Source: Eurosta solidaginis (taxonomy: Eukaryota; Arthropoda; Insecta; Diptera; Tephritidae). From it: 64,000 nt of DNA. The stretch is taken from positions 55,524,779 to 55,588,778 of the forward strand of contig NC_090319.1 in NCBI RefSeq assembly GCF_040869045.1, read 5' to 3'. Position numbers and translations under genes: made by a program. This document shows, piece after piece, positions 31,517 through 43,100 of the stretch. The notes under the pieces are model-generated. The model had not been told where the DNA came from, did not search any database, and was given only the letters and a program-made list of their open reading frames with translations. Numbering within the stretch: position 1 is the stretch's first letter; the number at the start of each line of letters is the position of its first letter.

Positions 31517-33230
31517 TATTTATTTATTTATTTATTTAAATCAGGTCTACAGTACAGGATACCTTACAGACTAGAATAATTTAAAATAATCTCGCGCAAA
31601 TGAGAAGAATTATGTATTGTAATTGATTGTAATATCTTATAAACAAATTGAATTTAGAATTCTTACAAAATCCGATTTTGATACTGCAAGTCAAGCTTAG
31701 TTTATGAAGAGAACAGAGCATTTAATTCTCTTAGTGCATGAGCAATAGGTGCATTGCTAGCATATGTTGTTCTAAAGTTTTCCAAATAAAAAGGGTAGAA
31801 CTTACGAAGATTTCTCTGAGGAATATTAAAACTAATCCGCTCAAGTAACATTGGGCAATCAATAATGCCATTAATAACATTGAAAGCAAAGGAAAGCGAG
31901 AGAACTTTCCTTCGTTTATCCAGCGAATTAAAAATTAATTAGCAAACGTCGAGAATCGTAGGGCGGGAGAGGCTCTTCAAACCTTAAGGGACGTAAAGCG
32001 TGTTTTAGAAAGACCTTTTGAACTCGTTCAATTCTACTTATCGAGAGTTGATCATATGGTCTCCAAATGAAAACAGCATACTCTAAATGTGATCGAACAA
32101 GAGAGGTAAATAGTTGCTTAAACGTATAGGGATCAGAAAACTCCGTGGAGTTGCGACGAATGAAGCCGAGAACGGAATACGATTTTGAGAGTATTAAGTT
32201 TATGTGGCCGTTGAAAGTAAGCTTAACATCAAATACCACTCCCAAGTCCTTAAACTCTGTTACTTTTTGCAGCACATCAGTAGCAATCCGATACGATGTA
32301 TCGATGATGCTTAGACGCCTGCAATATGTCAAATGAAAACATTTCTTTATGTTAAGGGAGAGGCGTGACTTCTCACACCATCTATGAAGATTATCCAAAT
32401 CGGCCTGCAGATTGAAGGCATCTGATGTGTCACGAACATTCGAAAAAATTTTTAAATCGTCAGCATAGAGCCAAAATTTTGATTGCGAAAAGCATTCACT
32501 AATGTCATTAATAAAGTTTATAAAATGGAGCGGACCTAGAATGCTTCCTTGAGGAACGTCTCAAGTGGCAACAAAAGGGTTCGAGAGTGCACCATCAATG
32601 GTAACTACGCAACTTCTACCGGTTAGGTATGATTTGAGCCATAATAAAAAGATGAATGGAATCCAAGGCATACCAATTTATGTAATAGAATCGTATGAGA
32701 GACTTTAACAAACGCCTTTGAAAAATTCGTGTAAATGCAATCAACCTGCAGTCCTGCCGAAAACGAAGAAATACAGAATTCGGTAAAGACCGCTAAATTA
32801 GAGGCCGTTGAACGACCCTGCACAAATCCATGTTGATTGGGATTTATCATAGCCTTGACAGTAATATATATTTTTTCTTTAACAATCCATTCAAGCAACT
32901 TCGAGATGCTTGAGAGCTTGGATATTAGCCGATATTTCCGAACGTCGCTTTTTCTCCCACTTTTGAAAAGAGGTGTGATTGTAGCTACTTTCTAATCGTT
33001 CAGAAACGTCCCTGAAGAAATGGATTTATTAAATATAATCTCCAATGGAGTAACTAATGCTGGACAGTTTTTGAGGAACATTGCTGACAGTCACAATCGG
33101 TCTGAGAAGAAGACTTGAGACAAACTAAACCCTCCGTAATATCGTTAGCGGTAATTTGAAGCGCACCGAAATTAAGAAATGGCGGAATATCGCCAGAGAA
33201 ATCACTAGACTCTCCAACATCAGACACGTA
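31517..33230 (-). pseudogene. Jockey-like non-LTR retrotransposon, 5'-truncated
   Basis: Minus-strand RT can be followed through several frames. N-part: GDIPPFLNFGALQITANDIT (about 33,195). Next: NQHGFVQGRSTASNLAVFTE (32,623-32,898). Active site: LYADDLKIF near 32,460. C-part (31,928-32,398): MDNLHRWCEKSRLSLNIKK and IRRNSTEFSDPYTFKQLFTS LVRSHLEYAVFIW. A short UTR and an (AAAT)n tail at 31,517-31,538 close it. It is 5'-truncated and frame-shifted. It lies in the upstream flank of the mdg3-like element. Confidence 0.8.
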
Positions 33231-33720
33231 ATTTGACTTAAAAAGTCAGCAAACAGATTAGCTGCAATCATTGCATTGCAATTTAAGAAAAAGTATAAAA
33301 TGCTCAATTCGGCTGATGAAATACACGTCTGCGTCGTTCGGCTTTTGCAACACAAGTCTTTTCGTTTTCGTTCTTCTCTTGTTTCTTCTCTTGCAGTGCC
33401 GTCAAATGGCGTTGCCACTTGCATTCCCACGTATATGTGGCAAGTAAAGCCAAAAATTTTTGTAAAAAGTCTTAAATGAGATTTACAGCCCTATCTTGTG
33501 CACTTGACAAATTCACCATCTTGCTTATTTGTCAAGTTTGATAATTTATCAAGTAATTGCTATTCTATGTAAAAAATAAAAAGCCTTTTCGCTGACAAAT
33601 TGTCAATAAGTCAAACGCTCTTGATAATTTAATTTATACGGATAAACTCAAATTAGAATTCTGTTATTGTGCGATCGACAGAAAATAGAAGATTTATTAC
33701 TTTTGCTATTATTGTGGGAA

Positions 33721-34205
33721 AATCCTCTGCGGATTTTGGGGGTAATTTCAGGACGGTTTTGGGGACTCCCTCGGGGTAATTTGGGGGACATTGCGGGATG
33801 GTTTTGGGGTTTCCATTGGGTGCTCCCGGGGTCATTTGGGGGTCGTTCCTGTATCGTTTTGGGGACTCCCTCGGGGTAATTTGGGGATCATTCCGGTACA
33901 GTTTTGGGGACTCCCTCGGGGTAATTTGGAGGTCGTTCCGGGATGTTTATGGGGACTCTCTCGGGGTCGTTTAGGGGTAATTTTGGCATGGCTTTGGGGA
34001 CTCCCGCGGGGTCATTTGGGGATCATTACGGGGAGGTTTTGGGGAGTCCCTCGGGGTCATTTGGGGATCATTCCGGGATGGTTTTGGGGACTCCATCTGG
34101 TCCTCCCGGCGTCATTTAGGGGTTGTTCCGGTATCTTTTTGGGGACTCTCCCGAGGTCATTCCGGAATGGTTTTGGGGACTCCCTCGAGGTTATTTGGGG
34201 GTTAG
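33721..34205 (+). repeat. 45-bp tandem repeats, left arm
   Basis: Ten or so units begin GGGGACTCCCTCGGGGT at 33,761, 33,861, 33,906, 33,951, 33,996, 34,041, 34,086, 34,141 and so on. Spacing is mostly exactly 45, with some units of 33, 44, 55 or 56. Unit content: GGGGACTCCCTCGGGGTCAT then TTGGGG-TCATTCCGG. ORFs through it are repeat artefacts. Confidence 0.9.
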
Positions 34206-34800
34206 GTCCACCAAATGACCCCCAGAGAGTCTCCGAAAAGATCTCGGAACGACCCCTAAATGACCCCGGGAAGACCCGATGGGGTCCTCAAAACCATCTC
34301 GGAATGGCCCCCAAATGACCCCGAGGGAGTCCCCAAATGGATCCCGGAATGACACCCAAGTGACCCCGAGAGGAACCCGAGGGAGTCCCCAAAACCATCC
34401 CAGAATTCTCCCAAATGACTCCGAGGGAGTCCCTAAAAACATCCCGGCACGACCCCAATTCACCCTGGGAAGACCCCGAGGGAGTCGCCAAAACCACCGC
34501 GGAAAGACCCCGAGGGAGTCCCCATAAACATCCTGGAACGACCCCTAAATGACCCCGATGGAGTCCCCAAAATCATCCCGGCAGACACCCAAATTATCCC
34601 GAGAGTCCCCAAAAATATCCCGGAACGACCCCCAAATGCACCCGATGGGGACCCCAAAAAAATCCCGAAATGTCCCCAAATGACCCCGAGGGAGTCCCTA
34701 AACCCTTCCCGGAATGATCCCAAATGACCCCGAGGGAAACCCCAAATGCCCCGAGGGAGTCCCCAAAGCCATGCCGAAATGACCCCCAAAAAACCCAGCG
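34206..34800 (-). repeat. 45-bp tandem repeats, right arm (inverted)
   Basis: The same unit as the left arm but reverse-complemented (CCCCAAATGACCCCGAGGGA GTCCCC), about twelve copies with similar period and variable spacing. The orientation switch is at about 34,205. Confidence 0.9.
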
Positions 34801-35077
34801 GATTATTTTTTCCTATTCCAATTTCGGGGTTAGAAGCATAAAATGAGACATATCGCTCCAATTGCTCATGCGTAGCACGTTCCACTTTTGATTTCTTTGA
34901 AAAAACTATGATTTTAAAATATTTGTTACAAAAAAGTAAGAACAATATTTAACTCTTACGTTTTTTCCATTTCGCGATTGTTGCACTAAACCGTTGATTT
35001 AAATGAAAATAAAATACAGTCCATTAAAATAATAATTTATAAAATAAAAAAAAAAAAATAAATTAAAAAAATGCTTG

Positions 35078-35160
35078 CTTGCAGTGGGCTTTGAACCCGC
35101 AACTCCAAACGTGTGAGTCGGGTACGTTATCTACTGTGCCACGACTCATACACCAACAAG
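35078..35160 (-). other. tRNA-derived sequence (SINE head or tRNA pseudogene)
   Basis: On the minus strand a box-A-like GTGGCACAGTAGATAAC and a perfect box B GGGTTCAAAGCCC are spaced as in a tRNA, with CCCGACTCACACGTTTGG in the anticodon-arm position. Stem pairing is poor and no acceptor stem closes, so it is not a working tRNA. A T-rich run follows. A tRNA-derived SINE head is the likeliest source; anticodon ambiguous. Confidence 0.45.
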
Positions 35161-35171
35161 CACATCAAATT

Positions 35172-35400
35172 AAGCTGGAGACATTGGTGGTTTATCGGTA
35201 ACCGTATCGGTAACCTTATAATAGCTGATTCGACCAAACTTATGAGAATCAATGCAATCGATTATTGGTGCCGCTAAGGTCGTAACCGTATCGTAGCCAA
35301 CCAATTGGGTTTTGGTTTACCGTCGTAACGATAAACAGCTGATTACGTTAGGGATATGGATACAGCGATACGACATACGGCACCAATGACTCCGGCTTTA
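35172..35400. mobile_element. Short MITE with ATTGGTG termini
   Basis: Left AGCTGGAGACATTGGTGG and right, reverse-complemented, AGCCGGAGTCATTGGTGCCG form TIRs. The inside is full of CGTATCGGTAACC/GGTAACCG-type inverted words. About 230 bp, non-coding. Target duplication not clear. Confidence 0.55.
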
Positions 35401-35603
35401 CTCCCTTATAACTCACATTAAACTGCTCGCCCTCAACTGCCCCACGCTTAGCTAATTTAGTTCACCCCAATATGGTGAAAAGCACAGGTAGAGCTTTTTA
35501 GAGTTGTCAAGCTATGCACAGAATAGAAATATTTGTCAACTTGATAAAAATCTTGATTACTTGTCAACTTATTGACAATTTGTCAAGTACACAGAATAAC
35601 CCC

Positions 35604-35814
35604 GTTATAATAAATACCTACATCTATGTATACTTTTAAATGTGTAGCAAACGTACACGCCTTTACATAGATGTACGTATGTATGTCGCAAGTAAGGAAT
35701 AAATTTTATACAAAAAGATTTAAATGGGGTTTATTTAAATACATAGATCTATGCATACTTTTAAATATGTAGTATTATTTCAAAACCCAACAATGGTTTA
35801 TTAAATATGAGAAA
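35604..35814. repeat. Flank with a diverged 35-bp direct repeat
   Basis: TAAATAC-TACATCTATGTATA CTTTTAAATGTGTAG near 35,613 recurs with few changes near 35,739. The segment between resembles the sequence just outside the left end of the foldback-like element. Confidence 0.5.
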
Positions 35815-36370
35815 CAAAAATTTTGGTTTCCGTATTACGGAACGAACTCACCAGGTTTAGTTGCTGGTCTTGGTGTCACGCTGGGTTCGTTGCAGCAGGC
35901 CTATGTTCGGCGGCCCTGCTGGTTGTTGTTACTAAAGTTGATGTTGTAGCAGGCCTATATGATGCGGCCCTGCTGGTTGTTGTTAATACAGTTGATGTTG
36001 CAGCAGGCCTATATGCGGCGGCCCTGCTGGTTGTTGTTCCAAAGTTGATGTTGCAGCAGGCCTATATGAGGCGGCCCTGCTGTTTGTTGTTACTAAAGCT
36101 GGTGGTGGTTGGTTGCGTCCGGTTTATTTCGGTGGGCCTATATGAAGCGGCCTTTGCAGTTGTTATCGTGGCCGGCGGTTGTTGCGTCCGGCTTAATTCG
36201 GTGGGCCTATATGAAGCGGCCTTTGCAGTTGTTATCGTGGCCGGCGGTTGTTGCGCCCGGCTTAATTCGGTGGGCCTATATGAAGCGGCCTTTTCCGTTG
36301 TTATCGTGGCCGGCGGTTGTTGCGCCCGGCTTAATTCGGTGGTTTTACGTACAGCAAAAGAGCAAAATTC
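35815..36370. repeat. Hairpin minisatellite family, copy 2
   Basis: After GGAACGAACTCACC there are four units with CAGCAGGCC...GGCCCTGCTG arms separated by TGGTTGTTGTT. Then about four 60-bp units follow (GTGGGCCTATATGAAGCGGCC TTTGCAGTTGTTATCGTGGC plus GGCGGTTGTTGCG), which look like a second-generation repeat. The arms of each unit can pair to a hairpin. ORFs are by-products. Confidence 0.85.
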
Positions 36371-37069
36371 GATTTAATTCGTTATGGTAACGCACGACCG
36401 ATCACTTCACCCCCACTTGGTTTCTATAGTCAAAATATTATTTCTTTTAAATAATTCTTTAGAGTTTTCTCTAATTGTTAATATCGTTTCCTGAGAAATC
36501 ACCAAAATTATACTTGAATTTTTGTAGGAACACGTGCAGTCAAAAAAACCACAATCGTTTTTAATTTTGGGTTAGGCTCGCGGCACCACCGGTCAATTTC
36601 ATAGCACTTATATTTTTTGATTTTAGAAAATTGCCGCACGACGCCGTCAAGCCGTTGAAGCAAACAATTTCATTCCCTCCTAGGGATGGAAAAACGCAGT
36701 TATCTAACTGTGGCGGCCATTATCGAATGGTTCATTGTTATGGTTAGCTCATCCCTACAGCATTATACATGTCGCGTTCCGGCTGTCAAACCTTTGTATT
36801 GATGTTAGGTGAATGGAACGAAGAGAAAGCGTAAAACTTTGCAACTTTTGGGTGTTGTGGGAACGTCGTGAGCTATATTAGGTGAAATTTTACCACCACG
36901 ACAGCGCATAGTTGCTAATGCACCGGTTGCATTTGGCGTTTGCCATCTCCTTTTGACAATCTCTAGGCCAGTACAATGAAACGAATAAAATCAGCTGATG
37001 AGATGCGCCATCTACACAATTGAGCCAGGTGTTATTGAAAATTCGTCAATGTCATGGGAATTTTTGACG
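36371..37069. other. No gene recognised
   Basis: Mixed-composition DNA without ORF families or matched terminal repeats. Confidence 0.5.
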
Positions 37070-37086
37070 ATGCCACCCGCATGAAA

Positions 37087-37581
37087 CTAACAAAATGTTG
37101 TTTTAACCACCCCAGGCAGACATGAGTGAGGGTGAATCCTACCTTTTTCCCTATCACTAGCCAACTGGTACGTTCCAAGGTTGAATGTCCCAAGTGTTCG
37201 CCAATCAGTTCGACTCGCCGAATTTATTCGCAAGTGACAATATGCGTATAAAATCTGCTGAAAACCTGACTCCAAGTCAATGCTTGAGAAGTATTTCGAT
37301 TTCCCCAAATTTGAAAAAATTATATTCTTATCCGGGATAGGATAACGATCAGGAACAGTATTAGCAATCAATTTCTTGTAATCTATTACCATTGTAAACT
37401 TTGGTGGGCCGTCCTCATTTGTACCTTTCTCAGATACCATCCAAATAGGTGAATTATAAGAAATCTTGCTAGGCCAAATGATATTTTCCTCTAGCAATTT
37501 TTGAATTTCCTTATTTAAGAAAGAATTCACGGATAAAGGATGAGCCTTTCTCACTCTTTGAAGTGCAATCATATCTATCAA
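37087..37581 (-). pseudogene. Gypsy-like RT fragment
   Basis: A frame with RT motifs 1-2: EIQKLLEENIIWPSKISYNS PIWMVSEKGT, FTMVIDYKKLIANTVPDRYP IPDKN and KYFSSIDLESGFQQI. This is the N-terminal half of a Ty3/gypsy (17.6/297-like) RT. It breaks near 37,250, before the YxDD box. A linker frame (37,511-37,753) and the protease lie upstream on the same strand. Confidence 0.75.
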
Positions 37582-37807
37582 CTGTCACTTCAGGATCTTC
37601 AGGTCCCTCTGACAAACATTTGCACAACATAATATTGTCGGACAATATCTCTGCTCTAGACATTTTCTGCCCTACACTACCTATTTCAGTAGTTTTTATT
37701 GTTATTTTTCTTTTTAATATCGCTTGTATTACCTTCGGCGGATACTCTAGCACCTTTCTGTCCCGTATTCACTTCATTTTTATAGTTGTTTATATCCATG
37801 GTTTTAT

Positions 37808-38131
37808 CTATTTTTTTTTTCTTCCACAAATTGTTTTGTACATAAATTTTCCACTATGTATACCGATACGAGCTTCTCTTTCCTTTAAAAAATTATATCC
37901 CCAAAGGATATTCGATTCCAAATGACCTATTTCATAAAATATTTGTAGGACTGCAAATAAATTAATAACGTGATAGTATTTTATAATGGAATAACCATTT
38001 ACAGTTTTAACCCTTTTGTAAACGGCTAATTCGTTTTTACTATCGTATAATCCCTGCTTAATATAACAGGAAGTTGCTCCAGTATCTACTAGAGCTTTAA
38101 GTTCTTTATTCAACTTATTGCCTAGCGGCAC
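37808..38131 (-). pseudogene. Gypsy-like aspartic protease fragment
   Basis: The segment LKALVDTGATSCYIKQGLYD has the retropepsin active site D-T-G-A and is followed by the flap-like region ending ILWGYNFLKEREARI. Gag is absent; the frame begins directly after an LTR-like AT-rich block. The paralogous copy at 53,070-53,308 carries the same site. Confidence 0.75.
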
Positions 38132-38735
38132 TGGTCGCCATAAGTTACCTGCCGTTTATGCTGTTCTTGGAGGGCGCCTCGTCGCCATATTAAATCCTTC
38201 CTCCAGGTTTATTATAATCGTGGTTGCCGACGTCGCCACACTTTAAATACCGTTAAAAATGAAAACTCCGTACACAGATTTAATATATTAAAATATTGTA
38301 CTTTATTTTATACTAACTTTTAACAAACACGTCCGCAGTTGAATGAGTCGAAAATTATAATGGCGGCGGTGAAATATGAAAATGGCGAGGACACTATTTC
38401 CAATCGTCATTTTCATATTTAACCCCAGATATATCTTATTCTTTCTTACTATCAGCCTTACAATAGCTGAACATATATATGTAATATGTTTTATTCTTTT
38501 TCATGCTATTCACAATGATATATTAACATTGTGAGCAACGATGTTGCCAGATGTTACTGTAGCAAGATGATATATAGTCTCGTAATACGATGTAGGGAGG
38601 TCGTCCCTGTTTGCCCTAAAAAAATTTTATTCACTTAGGTTATTAACTTTTGGTCGAAAGCCACCATTGCTTTCTCTTCGTCTTTTATAGCCTTTTAAGA
38701 AGACCATTTCTGGTTTGGCCAAGATGGTCCCCACA

Positions 38736-39251
38736 TGTTTGCTAGATGACGTCTTGTTGAAATTGCCGTCCGAACTTCTAGCTCTACTTACACTCAAAAA
38801 ACCAACGATCATATACCAATTCAAATTAAATGCACGCTGACTATAGTTGTATATAGATATATAAGTATTTTTATTTAATAAATTAAAACGTTGATTAGTT
38901 CGATACAACTGGTTTTATCAAAATGGGTACGCTCTCGTTATGAAGTGACGAAAGTCACTTTAATGTTGCTTGTCACAAAATGCAGGATAATATTTTTTTT
39001 ATTTGTTGCCTGCGCAAAATATTGTTTATAAAACACCGACTTTGATAAAAAGAACGGAAACACTTTTCAATATATGTAAGAATATTTATTAATTATTCTC
39101 TGTACGAACGCAGAGATGCAAAAATACTTCTGGTCGTGTCAAATACGCGGAATTATCTCGCGTCGTTTCATTTGACAGTTGCTAAGGTAACCGTCATTGT
39201 GAATGATTGATGTGGTTAATAAGTATTGCTTGACATAAGGGTTACCGTACA
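38736..39251 (-). repeat. LTR of a 412-like relative, copy 1
   Basis: Starts TGTTTGCTAGATGACG and ends GGTTACCGTACA in plus orientation. It shares the terminal and AGGTAACC-TCATTGTGAATG blocks with the 412-like LTRs. To its left the module reads, on the minus strand, an imperfect tRNA-Arg-type primer site (clearer in copy 2). Length 516 bp against 517 bp in copy 2 (53,958-54,474). Confidence 0.7.
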
Positions 39252-39335
39252 ACCTTATATGTTCTCATTCCGCACCCATGCACCGTACGGCGTCCTTGAC
39301 CGAAGGAAGCACTGTCAGAGTCTCGAAGTCACTAG

Positions 39336-39741
39336 TGTGGCGAGACCGATTTCGGCGTGGCCAAAATGGTCTCCATGTGTCTCAGACAGTATAGAATCGT
39401 GCAGATTGATATGCAGGTATGCACTCGTTTGCATGCACGCACTGTATTTCACGACTGTTGAAATATTTGATCACCGCAATTAAAATAAAACACTCGAACT
39501 TTTACAATAATGTTGGTTTTATTTGTGTCACACAAATTTATAGGTGAGCCGCTATATTTCTTATATTTTATGCGTACACGATATTACTTAGCGAAAATTT
39601 TGATGACTGCCCGAGTTGAATGCGCGTAAAATTCTGGCGTCATTCACTTTGACATTATGTGAGGTAACCCTCACTGTGAATGTTCCATACGTATTGCTTG
39701 ACCTTATGGTCACGCAACACTTACCGTAGGGTTACCTTACA
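39336..39741 (-). repeat. 3' LTR of complete 412-like element
   Basis: 406 bp, TG...CA ends. Identical to 47,277-47,682 except one A/G site. It carries AATAAA-like signals in its minus-strand sequence. Confidence 0.95.
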
Positions 39742-39769
39742 TCATTCCCCTTTGGAAAAGAAGAATTGG
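39742..39769 (-). other. Polypurine tract
   Basis: Minus strand reads TTCCAAAGGGGAATGA immediately before the 3' LTR, the expected plus-strand primer. The same position in fragment A reads AAAGGGGGATGA. Confidence 0.75.
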
Positions 39770-40101
39770 CCAAATTCTTCTGTCCCAAAAGCGATGTAAT
39801 TAACTTTAAAAGTTTAAGACTGTTAAACTAAGTTTAAATCTACATCTATGTTTAGATCTAAATTAAGAATTGAGTTGTGAAGTCTAGATCTAAAGTAGAA
39901 CTTAAATTTAGTTTTTATAATTAGAAAACAACATTTTTTGTGTTTTAATTCTACTGTATACATTAAGTTCTTAATTTTTAATGATTGCTTAAATTTATTT
40001 GATTTCATTGTCCTTTTTTTTCAGGTTTGGAAGAAAAACATTTTATTTCTAATTTAACGATAGAGATTAGCTTTAAATAATCTTGAGTTTAAAAATTTAA
40101 T

Positions 40102-43100
40102 TTAATTAATTTTTCTAATTCTATTTTTATGTACTATTTTTTTCTTTTTCTTTTCGTCATCAATTAACGTGACGTTTACGCCGTCAATACCTATTACGGT
40201 ATACGGACCAATATAGATACTACTATGCTTGTCGCGGGGTTCTTTTTCAAGCAATACCTTGTCAAATACCTTGACAGATATTGGTTGTGAACTTTTGTTA
40301 TATCCGGTTTGATTTTTTAATTTGTGTTCTGTAACTGTTTTATTCGCTAATTCGTGAGTTTTTTGAAAACGAAATTTAACTTCTTTCGAATAGTTTTCTA
40401 TGTTATAAATCGGGTCTATTTTATTGGTTTGCAGTTCTTTTGGTAAATTAGCTGCTTTGCCAAAGACTAATTCATATGGTGAGAATTTATTATCGAATAC
40501 TGTGTTTGTTGTTGTGTTATGAAGAAAAGTGAAATATTTCAAGTAAACATCCCAGTCGGAAAAATTGGGATTTAGAAAAGATCTTAAATATTCATTGAAA
40601 ACTCTGTGATTTCGCTCTACTGTGCCAAGAGTTTCATGATGGTACGCTGTGGAAAATTTATGTTCTATTTTTAATAGTTTTGTTAACTCTGAAAAAATTT
40701 CATTTTTGTATTCGGTACCTAAATCAGTTTTAATTGTTTTCATAATGCCATATATTAGTATGAAATTTTCAAAAATAGCTGATGCGACCGTTTTTGCACT
40801 TTTGTCAGGTATCGCAATCGTTACTAAGTATTTGCTGAGATCGCATATAATGGTGACAGCGAACTTGTTACCATTATCGGATTGAGGTAGAGGTCCTATA
40901 GTGTCAATGACAACAATGTCGAATGGCTTACATGGTGTTTCGGTTAGGACTAAATTTTCTTTTGTTTTTGGCTTAACCTTATTCAAAAGACATTTTTCGC
41001 AGTTTTTAACGAATTTCGCTATATCGCGCGTCATGCCTTTCCAATAATATTTGGTTCTGAGTTTTGCATAAACTTTTTTGCTACCGAAATGTCCTCCTAA
41101 AATTGGGTCGGTATGGTAAATTGTTATTAATTGTTGTTTTTTGTCTTCGTCTGTCACAGTTTCTACGGGTTCGGTTAGGACGATTTCTAAGTGTTTTAAA
41201 ATTTTATTCCCAGTGGTTTTCAGATCTGATATCGAGAAATATTTAAAAAGATTATCATTTTTTTGCAATTCAATTATATTAATATTGCGCTTGCCAGCTT
41301 CTTTTTGTAGCTTCAAAAGTAATTCATCTAAATGTATTATTTTGTTAGCACACGCAACCTTAATTAACTCAATCTTTTTGTGTTTTAGATGCGCATTTAA
41401 TTCAAAATTCGTAATTTTACCACTTTTATCATAATTTATTTGGGATTTTACTCTGGGTATTTTCTTTGAAAATTTGTTTGAAAAATTATCATAAACTTGT
41501 AATTTTTTGTTTTCTTTTACTTTTTCTTCTTTGAGTATTTCTTGTTGCATTAATTGTTTTTGTTTTGTCTGTGATCTTGTCTGTACTGCTAAAATTGATG
41601 TTCCTGAATTTTTTATTTCTTCTATTGTGATGCGAGAGAGTGCATCTGCTCCTACGTTCGTTTTACCTTTTATGTATTCAATAGTGAAGTTGTACTCTGC
41701 CAGTTCAAGTCTGATACGTGAAAGTTTTGAAGAGGGATCTTTCATATTGAACAAGTAAACTAATGGACGATGATCGGACTTGACTGTAAAGTGTGTGCCA
41801 TATACGTATGGTCTGAACTGTTTTATTGCAAAAAATATAGCTAAAAGCTCTAACTCAATTATTGATTTCTTTTGTTCTGAATTATTAAATGATTTGGACG
41901 CGAAACAAATTGGTAAGTCAATGCCATCTTTATTTTGACTTAAAATGGCACCACAACCAATTTTTGAAGCGTCGACAGTAATTATAAATTCCTTTTTGAA
42001 GTCTGGGTATTGGAGAATTTGAGGAGAAATTAAAGATTTTCGGAGTTTTTCAAATGCTATATCACATGATTGATCCCATTTAAATTCTACTCTTTTCCTG
42101 CTAAGTTTATTTAAAGGTGCTGCTATGGAAGCAAAATTTGGTATAAACCTTCTGTAATAATTGGCGAATGCCACGAATCGTCTTACTGCATCTTTATCGG
42201 AAGGTTTCGGATATTTCTTTATTGCAATTATTTTGGAATCGTCTGGAAGTAGACCTTTTGACGAACATTTGTGTCCTAGGAAAGTGACTTCTGAACGCAT
42301 GAAGTTGCATTTTTCGGGATTGAGACGCAAATTAAATTTTTTGCATGTTTGAAAGACTTGTTCTAAATTTTTAAGATGGTGAGCTTCGCTACACCCAATG
42401 ACTATAAGATCATCGACATATAAAAAGGCTTGGTTTGGAGAAATTCCTGAAAAGGCAATTGACATCATTCTTGAGAATGAGTTCGGAGCTACGTTTAAGC
42501 CGAATGGTAAAACTTTCCATCGAAAAGCACCACGATCAGTGCTGAATGAAGTGATGTCTCTAGAATCTTTATTTAATGGGATTTGGTGAAAACCTGAATA
42601 CAGATCCAATGTAGAAAAATATTTTGCTCTGCCTAGATTATCAAGAATATCGTCTATTCGTGCAAGTGGGAATTTGTCTGCTATCAATTTTTTGTTTACG
42701 GCTCTAAAGTCAACACACATCCTGTAGGATTTCTGTCCATTTGGGTTTTTCTTTGGCACAAGTATCAATGGACTATTATAGTTGGAATAGCTGTGTTCTA
42801 TAAGATCGTTTTGCAATAAATTATCAACTTGTTTATTAATTTCCTCTCTCTGACAATATGGTAAACGGTAGTTTTTTATGTAAACAGGATTTGTATCTGT
42901 CAATCGTAATTTCTGTTCATAAAAGTTGTTAAGTGTCATACGATCGGTCTTTAGTGCAAAAATATCATCATATTTTAGACATAAATCGAGAAGTTTTGGT
43001 TTGGCATAGTTTGGCATTTGTTTTTCTAAAATTGATTTTAATTCCTCTGACCTTTTCGAATCTTTCGAAAGATCATTGATTTTATACACGTTGTAGTTGG

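Larger units (their letters stand above)
33487..35603. mobile_element. Foldback-like element
   Basis: The outer ends are an imperfect inverted repeat (left ATCTTGTGCACTTGACAAATT, right complement ATTCTGTGTACTTGACAAATT), followed by GTCAAGT-rich sub-repeats. The interior is two opposed arms of 45-bp tandem repeats (33,721-34,205 and 34,206-34,800), the architecture of foldback elements. A tRNA-like segment and a MITE lie in the right part. No transposase. About 50 bp before the left end (GGCAAGTAAAG...) has a diverged direct copy right of the element near 35,690. Whether the outer TIRs and the repeat arms are one element is inference. Confidence 0.6.
37070..39335 (-). other. Composite retroelement module, copy 1, left part
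   Basis: This stretch matches 52,940-54,857 block by block: gypsy-like RT/protease remnant, a long AT-rich UTR/LTR-like block, then a 516-bp LTR of a 412-like relative, then the edge of an unrecognised ORF. Differences: copy 1 keeps about 730 bp of RT-linker sequence that copy 2 lost, and lacks about 290 bp present at 54,499-54,794. At 39,335 it is cut by the complete 412-like element and resumes at 47,687. Confidence 0.85.

Noticed and set aside
33791..34945. Long ORFs (up to 175 codons) over the GGGGACTCC repeats as a repeat-protein gene
   Set aside because: The 45-bp period keeps frames open on both strands equally; no start context, no compositional sign of a protein, and the DNA switches orientation in the middle.
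35078..35160. Functional tRNA gene
   Set aside because: Box B is good, but acceptor and anticodon stems do not pair and the anticodon cannot be placed with confidence.
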